Notes under the pieces: model-generated | What the model saw: only the letters and a program-made list of their open reading frames with translations | What the model was told of the DNA's origin: nothing | Database searches by the model: none | Translations under genes and position numbers: made by a program | NCBI RefSeq assembly: GCF_000003815.2 | Contig: NC_049993.1 | Span: 5,795,686-5,859,685 of the forward strand | DNA length: 64,000 nt | DNA from: Branchiostoma floridae | Lineage: Eukaryota; Chordata; Leptocardii; Amphioxiformes; Branchiostomatidae | Reading direction: 5' to 3' | In this document: positions 59,101 to 64,000 of the stretch, in pieces | How the letters are laid out: every line of letters begins with the position of its first letter | Position numbering within the stretch: the first letter of the stretch is position 1

Positions 59101-62100
59101 GCTGCTGAGAGACTGGGTAAACTAGTAGGATATATGTAAAGCATTGTTTATTGTTTATTCAGCGGATCTCCATTAGTGATTACAATTGAGATTGCATCAC
59201 TATTCTTCCTGGAGTCTTTACACAAACACATTACATGATACAACATTAACACATTATTTATGTACACCTAACAACGCTTAAATCTAACCTAAATAAGTCT
59301 CAAGTAGCCGAGAGGTCAAAGGTCAGTGTCGAAATTCTAAACATTAATTATTGATTATCTATACATAGATGTTAATGAATGCCCTTTACCACCATTGCTG
59401 CAGAGGTTTATACGTTTGTGTCTGTGTTTTAGTCTGTCCTTGATGTGTTGTTTGAACATGGATGGTGTGGATGCTTTAATGTATTGTGGGAATGAGTTGT
59501 AAGATTTTATACATCTGTATAGGAAAGTCCTGGTTGCTGCGCAAGTTTTAGGTTTGGCCAGTCTGAATCCCCCCCCCCCCCCCTGAGCTAGGCGTGTGTT
59601 GTGTTGATGGGTGTTTTTGATTGTATGTAGTCTTTCTCATACTCTTACACAAGTGTTACTACATTGCATAACTAAATTCTTGTTAAAATCATATGAAGCA
59701 ATGGCTGATGTTTATTTTTTCTCAACTACTTTCAGATTGTCCATCCTACAGTTACGGCCCTGGTTGTTCCTCGCCGTGTCTGTGTTACCATGGTGGCTGG
59801 TGTGACGTCATCGGGACCTGCATCTGTCCACCTGGATTTACTGGGGATAACTGTGAATTAGGTATCTTTGTTCCTTAATTTTATCAAGCTCAATTACCCT
59901 CCCCTGGAATGATAGGAGGAAAATACGTGCTGTACTAGCCCATATTCTTTATCTGTTTGCTGTATCTGTATAGTTATTCCAGCTTTTGAAAGTTCAGACC
60001 AGAACGACCAGTCGTACCAGTGGTCCTGTAATGACGGCGGTATACGTATGATCTGACTCTACTACTGGAATGAGTAGAATTGTAAAATTGTCATTTTGAT
60101 TATCAAATTTCATAGATTTAGGGGAATGCTGTGCAGCGCCATACTTTATCATTCACCTTTGTTACAGCCTGTGCTAGCCCAGACCAGTACGGCCAGTCGT
60201 GCCAGTGGTCCTGTAATGAAGGCGGTAGAACCTGTCAGAAGTCCCTTATCTGTCTGCCGGATCCTTACGGCTGTGAGTGCGCTAACGGGTACAAGGGGTT
60301 CGACTGTGATACAGGTAAGTGAGGGTTCAGTCTTTGCATAATGTTTGAAACAAATATTGTTGAAGAAGCGTATTTGAGTGTGTGTGTATGTGTGCGTGTG
60401 TGTGTGAAAACGAGTACATCGTTTGACATTCTTTCAGCATGTGGCTCAAGTGAATACGGCCCTGGCTGTACACAGACCTGTGATTGCAGAAACGGTGGAA
60501 CATGCGATCGTAACAAAGGTTGTTTGTGTACTGGTGATTGGAGGGGACCAACCTGTGAAGAAAAGAGTAAGTACTATTATGATTACATACCTTTTGAAAT
60601 TCTGTGATCGTATGAAATATGGCTTTTAGATTGTGTACATATTTAGATAATACTGTCACAAATGTTGTATTACCCCCTCACATTGGGCGCGATTCGATCG
60701 GACGACGAGTCTGCGAGCTTTAATTTACGAGGAGGCATGACCCTGATGCCGACGAAGAAATGGCAGAGTTCACCCCCCCCCCCCCTCCCGTCAGGGTCAT
60801 ACCTCCTCGTAATTTAGAGCTCGCAGACTCGTCGTCCGATCGAATCGCGCCTAATGTGAGCCGGGGTATATAGAGTACAATTCACCACCAACGACACTTA
60901 TACCGCTGCAAATCACATCTCATACTTAGTTATTGACAGAACAGTCTGATGACGATTTATGGCAAAAAGGAACTAAGTACATGTATTTCGATGGCTCTGC
61001 GCGTGTTTGTTCATGCAGAGTTCCGTATCTCCGTGCGACCAATGACGGTTCACATCACAAACGCTGCGTCCACGTCAGCTCACGTGACGTGCAGTTGTCA
61101 TCCCTGGGCTGTTGATGACTGTCCTGTCATGGATATAGAGTATGATGTGACCCAAGTCACTCCTACAGCTGAGACCCCAGATTCAGTCCGTCAGAAGACT
61201 TGGCTCTTTACTCCACCGATCGCGCTGGGACCTGTGGAGATATCCTGTGTTTTGGACTACGAAGGAACGCGTTATTCTTATAGGAGCACGCTAACAGTGA
61301 CAGGTAATTGATTCTTTTTACTTTTAAAAATGACTTACATTTGCAATATTCATCCAACCACAACAAAGGGTAAGAATGCTTCGCAGTTACAGAGAATAAT
61401 TCAAATTACTAGTATCACATGGGTCACACTCATGTGTCTTCCTCACAGGCCGTGCTCCGTCCTTTACCGAAGATCCCATCGACAACATTGAGGTTAACAC
61501 CGGGTATGACGTGACCATAACCTGTGCTGTGGACGGTGACCCCGCTCCAACCCGGGACAACTTTGTCCTCAGGAACCTCAGAACAGGAGAAGACCACCAA
61601 CCATCAAGTGTGACGCCAAATGGTGACACTTTGCAGGCTACGTTCGACATCACCAGCGTAACAGTCGTTGAGGAAGGAAACTACGACTGTAGAGTGCAAA
61701 CCATAGCAGGGTTGAGCACCTCTCATCGTAGCTACATAGACGTGAAAGGTAGGGACTTTGCATACGCTCATAACTCCATTTGCAGGGAGTCGTGTTTGAC
61801 ACCAATCTGTTTAATGCGTATCTTTACACGTTTGCCTTTGTGAATCATTTTTCAGTCCAGCCAGTTCTAGTAGAGCCACCAAGGGCAACAGCGACCGGAT
61901 TTTCGTTTGTCGTGGTCGAATTGAACAGTGCGCCTTTTGATGGAGATGGACCGATAGTCCGCGCGTCGTTGTTGCACAGGCAGCTTCCGTCAAGCAGTTG
62001 GATAGAAACAGTTGTGTCTAACCGCTCAATCCCGTACCTGCTGGACGGCTTGACGCGTGAGGCGCAGTATGAGCTATCTGTGGTTCTGACGAGACCTGGG

Positions 62101-63964
62101 GCTGGAGGGCGTGGTGCGATGGGACCATCTGTCATAGTAACGACACATCCTCCAGGTAAGCTGTGAACAGCGCTTGTTTTTCACTGAGTATTAGTTGAAA
62201 TCACCACATGCAGTAATTTTAGCTTTTGGATCCATTTACGAATCGAATCTAGAACGTTGATGTTTGATCTCTTGTCTTTATTGATTTCAGTTGATGGAAG
62301 CTGGTCGGAGTGGGATGACTGGTCCCCTTGCAGCGTATCCTGTGGCAACGGCAGCAGGACCAGAACAAGGACATGTGACAACCCCAGTCCTGCTTATGGC
62401 GGGCAGGATTGTGACGGGGTAGGGAGTGACACACAGGACTGTCCGGACCAACCAACTTGTTCAACAGGTAAGCAAATTTAAAGGCATCACAACTCAATGC
62501 GCGTCAACACAGTGGTACAATCATGCAGCTATTGGAAATTTGTAACTTAATACTAGTGCTGGCCTGGCTATTGATTTATCCATAATTTGCTCAATGCTCT
62601 GTTATCCGTGTATTTGTAGGTCCGCCAATGGGCGTAGTGGCGGGCGCAGCCGGGGGTGTGGCTGCTGTATTATTGGTGGTGATAGTGATCGCCGCCATTT
62701 TCTTTATCCGACGGTAGGTATCCATTTTGTTCAGGTATATGTGTATGTTATATACATATAACAAACTGTGTTGTTTTGGTGTACTTTGTTTTGTTTTGGT
62801 ACTGTTATTACAGAGTTTTTCCCAATGTAAGACATGCGAGCTGATTTTGGGATTTACATTGCCATTGGCAGGCGACGGAATCAACGACCTCCACTTCCCG
62901 TCCGTAAGGATATGTCAGATGTGGAAGGGGTTTCCAATGCGTCGTTCGTTACAGGTAAGAAATCTGATGTTCTTTACTTACTTTGCTAGATATATACCAA
63001 AATGATATTTTAGATATTGCCATCACTAACTTCAAAAGAGCTGAAAAGGTAAATTCCCTTTGCCCATCTTAGACCCAATTGGCTCCCGTTTGCATGAAGG
63101 CACAAGAGCGGCTGATGACGGACCTGGCCCAAGTTCAGCTACTAAATATCATGCCTCAAGACCAATTTTCAAGGAGAACAATAGGGTAAGAAGCTGTTGT
63201 TTTCACACTTGGTTACAGTTTGTCACGAACATGACATTCATCTTAGTATGAATTAGAATTGAAGGCAATGAAAATAAATAAGATATGATCAAATTCAATC
63301 ACATACATAATCACGATGATAATATTGTTTGTAACTTGCAAGCAAGATAGTACACTCCCAATCATGCAGCGTGTTCAATCCAAACTGTTGATGACTTTCT
63401 AGGCTAAGTTTAGTCGAAAGTCATTTTAGTATCTATCTGTACTTAATGTATCTTTCCATGCACAACAGCCCATTCCCCTGAGGATAATGGCTGTTAACCA
63501 CCGCGAGTTGAGTTGGGACGACATTTCTCTCACCAACAAGCTGCTTGGATCAGGAAATTTTGGAGAGGTCCGTAAGGGAACCGTCAACCTGGATGGTGAA
63601 AGGATACCGTCAGCAATTAAAGTACTGAAACGTAAGCACAAGAATCTCAAGATACAAAGCATCATCAGGCATGATATATTCACAGTGCCATTATATTGTG
63701 TATTTTGTATAACATAGTCCTTGATGAATGTTTTTAATATATGTAACTGTAGTTAGAGTCTATAGAACATTGTACTATAATGCAGAACTACTTAATGTTG
63801 CTTATCACAATTTAAACCTTATGTTTTTGTTTTGTTTTTTGGTTTAATTTCAGGAGGAGCAGATGAAGCTGCCAGACAAGACTTTCAGCAGGAAGTGGAC
63901 ATCATGCGCCATGCTGGTTACCATCCTAACATCATCAACCTGCTGGGAACCTGTGAACACCAAG
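56147..63964 (+). CDS. Tie: Tie-type receptor tyrosine kinase, 5' part (runs off window)
   Basis: Fifteen coding exons, about 906 residues before the window ends: 56147-56213, 57381-57728, 58048-58323, 59736-59861, 60168-60314, 60438-60566, 61019-61303, 61449-61748, 61856-62155, 62291-62467, 62620-62713, 62872-62954, 63073-63185, 63469-63631, 63854-63964. Order: signal peptide 1-22, Ig-like (~25-138), Ig-like (~139-230), three EGF-like (231-364), Ig-like (365-459), Ig-like (460-559), FN3-like (560-659), TSP1 (660-718; WSEWDDWSPCSVSCGNG), TM (~722-748), kinase from ~830: P-loop GSGNFGEV 842-849, AIK Lys 866, alpha-C Glu ~883, HPNIINLLGTCEHQG. EGF2 (ICLPDPYGCECANGYKG) and the kinase start closely resemble vertebrate Tie2. 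Most extracellular exons are phase 1-1. The remaining kinase exons lie downstream. Confidence 0.93.
56870..57065 (+). mobile_element. SINE body in Tie intron 1
   Basis: CTTCACTCCACCCAGGTGTA, ACCTGACTTCGGTTGGGGAG and GGCAGTGG-like blocks match the body of the SINE at 45225-45441. Upstream GGGTTCAAATAC at about 56841 may be a decayed B box. The 3' end is approximate. Confidence 0.65.
58372..58950 (+). mobile_element. Mariner-derived mini-element, copy 2, in Tie intron 3
   Basis: Same ends (CGAGGGGCGTGCAATAAGTA and TACTTATTGACCGCCCCTCG) and TA flanks (58370-58371, 58951-58952) as copy 1, in the opposite orientation and only 49 bases after the exon. It carries the same N-terminal transposase remnant (from about 58555), here frameshifted by an extra A in an A-run at about 58636-58643. 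High similarity to copy 1 suggests a recent spread. Confidence 0.9.
59150..59570 (-). mobile_element. 5'-truncated LINE 3' end in Tie intron 3
   Basis: On the minus strand, 59570-59359 reads as a protein C-terminus with RTFLYRCIKSYNSFPQYIK, STPSMFKQHIKDRL and a stop, the usual tail of L2/CR1-like or related LINE proteins. It is followed by a ~200-base 3' UTR. A run of C lies at its truncated side (about 59570-59583). No reverse transcriptase core remains. Confidence 0.65.
59983..60039 (+). other. Candidate decayed EGF mini-exon in Tie
   Basis: A 57-base segment between TTATTCCAG and gtatac, phase 1-1. It encodes ESSDQNDQSYQWSCNDG, clearly related to the start of the next EGF exon (DQYGQSCQWSCNEGG) but cut short and with only one of its cysteines. 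It could be skipped or used as a small cassette. Confidence 0.45.
60669..60871. mobile_element. ~200-bp inverted-repeat MITE in Tie intron 6
   Basis: Arms GGCGCGATTCGATCGGACGA and TCGTCCGATCGAATCGCGCC are perfect inverted copies, extended by CGAGTCTGCGAGCT and CTCACATT on each side. The central loop is a C-run. TA flanks are likely. No coding capacity. Confidence 0.88.
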
Positions 63965-64000
63965 GTAACGTAGTCCGTGTCCATAGTCAGTTAGCTTTAG

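Noticed and set aside
60938-61018. Upstream extension of Tie exon 7 from an acceptor at 60939
   Set aside because: Splicing there puts the frame into a different reading (ending in a stop at about 61115) from the Ig-like domain; the acceptor at 61018 keeps phase and the domain.
1-64000. tRNA or rRNA genes, CRISPR arrays, LTR elements, retrovirus-like or Polinton-like remnants
   Set aside because: None seen. tRNA-like boxes occur only in the SINEs; no paired long direct repeats bound a gag/pol-like frame, and no capsid, integrase or protease motif was recognised.

Overview
The window looks like a lancelet (Branchiostoma, amphioxus) genomic segment. The animal-type evidence is phase-consistent introns with GT..AG ends, a chordate-type Tie receptor, carbohydrate sulfotransferases and FAM234. 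The dense short TA-flanked inverted-repeat elements and a tRNA-headed SINE family fit the repeat content I know from lancelets. The species is not determined, and everything below is read by eye.

Layout. 1-20.4 kb: no convincing gene; diverged tandem and dispersed repeats, several short inverted-repeat elements and a GC-rich stretch at about 5.0-7.2 kb. 20.4-29 kb: mobile DNA, comprising a mariner-derived mini-element that keeps the transposase N-terminal DNA-binding region, a non-LTR retrotransposon with an intact 1165-residue endonuclease/reverse transcriptase frame, a 1.08 kb TA-flanked element, and a related fragment between long direct repeats. 31.4-36.6 kb: two convergent Golgi-type carbohydrate 6-O-sulfotransferase genes, each with an uninterrupted coding frame, nearly identical over their last ~220 coding bases. 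38.0-42.8 kb: a 4.8 kb TIR-bounded element without a transposase frame, built from internal duplications. 43.2-46.9 kb: an eight-exon gene for an unrecognised secreted Cys-rich protein with two Gly-basic processing-like sites around a Gly-rich amphipathic segment. 47.5-55.3 kb, minus strand: an 18-exon FAM234-family beta-propeller membrane protein with an intragenic tandem duplication that creates a second in-phase splice donor. 56.1-64.0 kb, plus strand: the first 15 coding exons of a Tie-type receptor tyrosine kinase (Ig-Ig-EGFx3-Ig-Ig-FN3-TSP1-TM-kinase). The kinase domain runs off the window.

FAM234 and Tie are head to head across about 0.8 kb and may share a promoter. The secreted-protein gene and FAM234 are tail to tail. 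The sulfotransferases modify glycans in the Golgi, FAM234 is a predicted type II membrane protein, and Tie is a surface receptor. No shared pathway is evident beyond proximity. I saw no rRNA, tRNA gene, CRISPR array, retrovirus-like or Polinton-like element.
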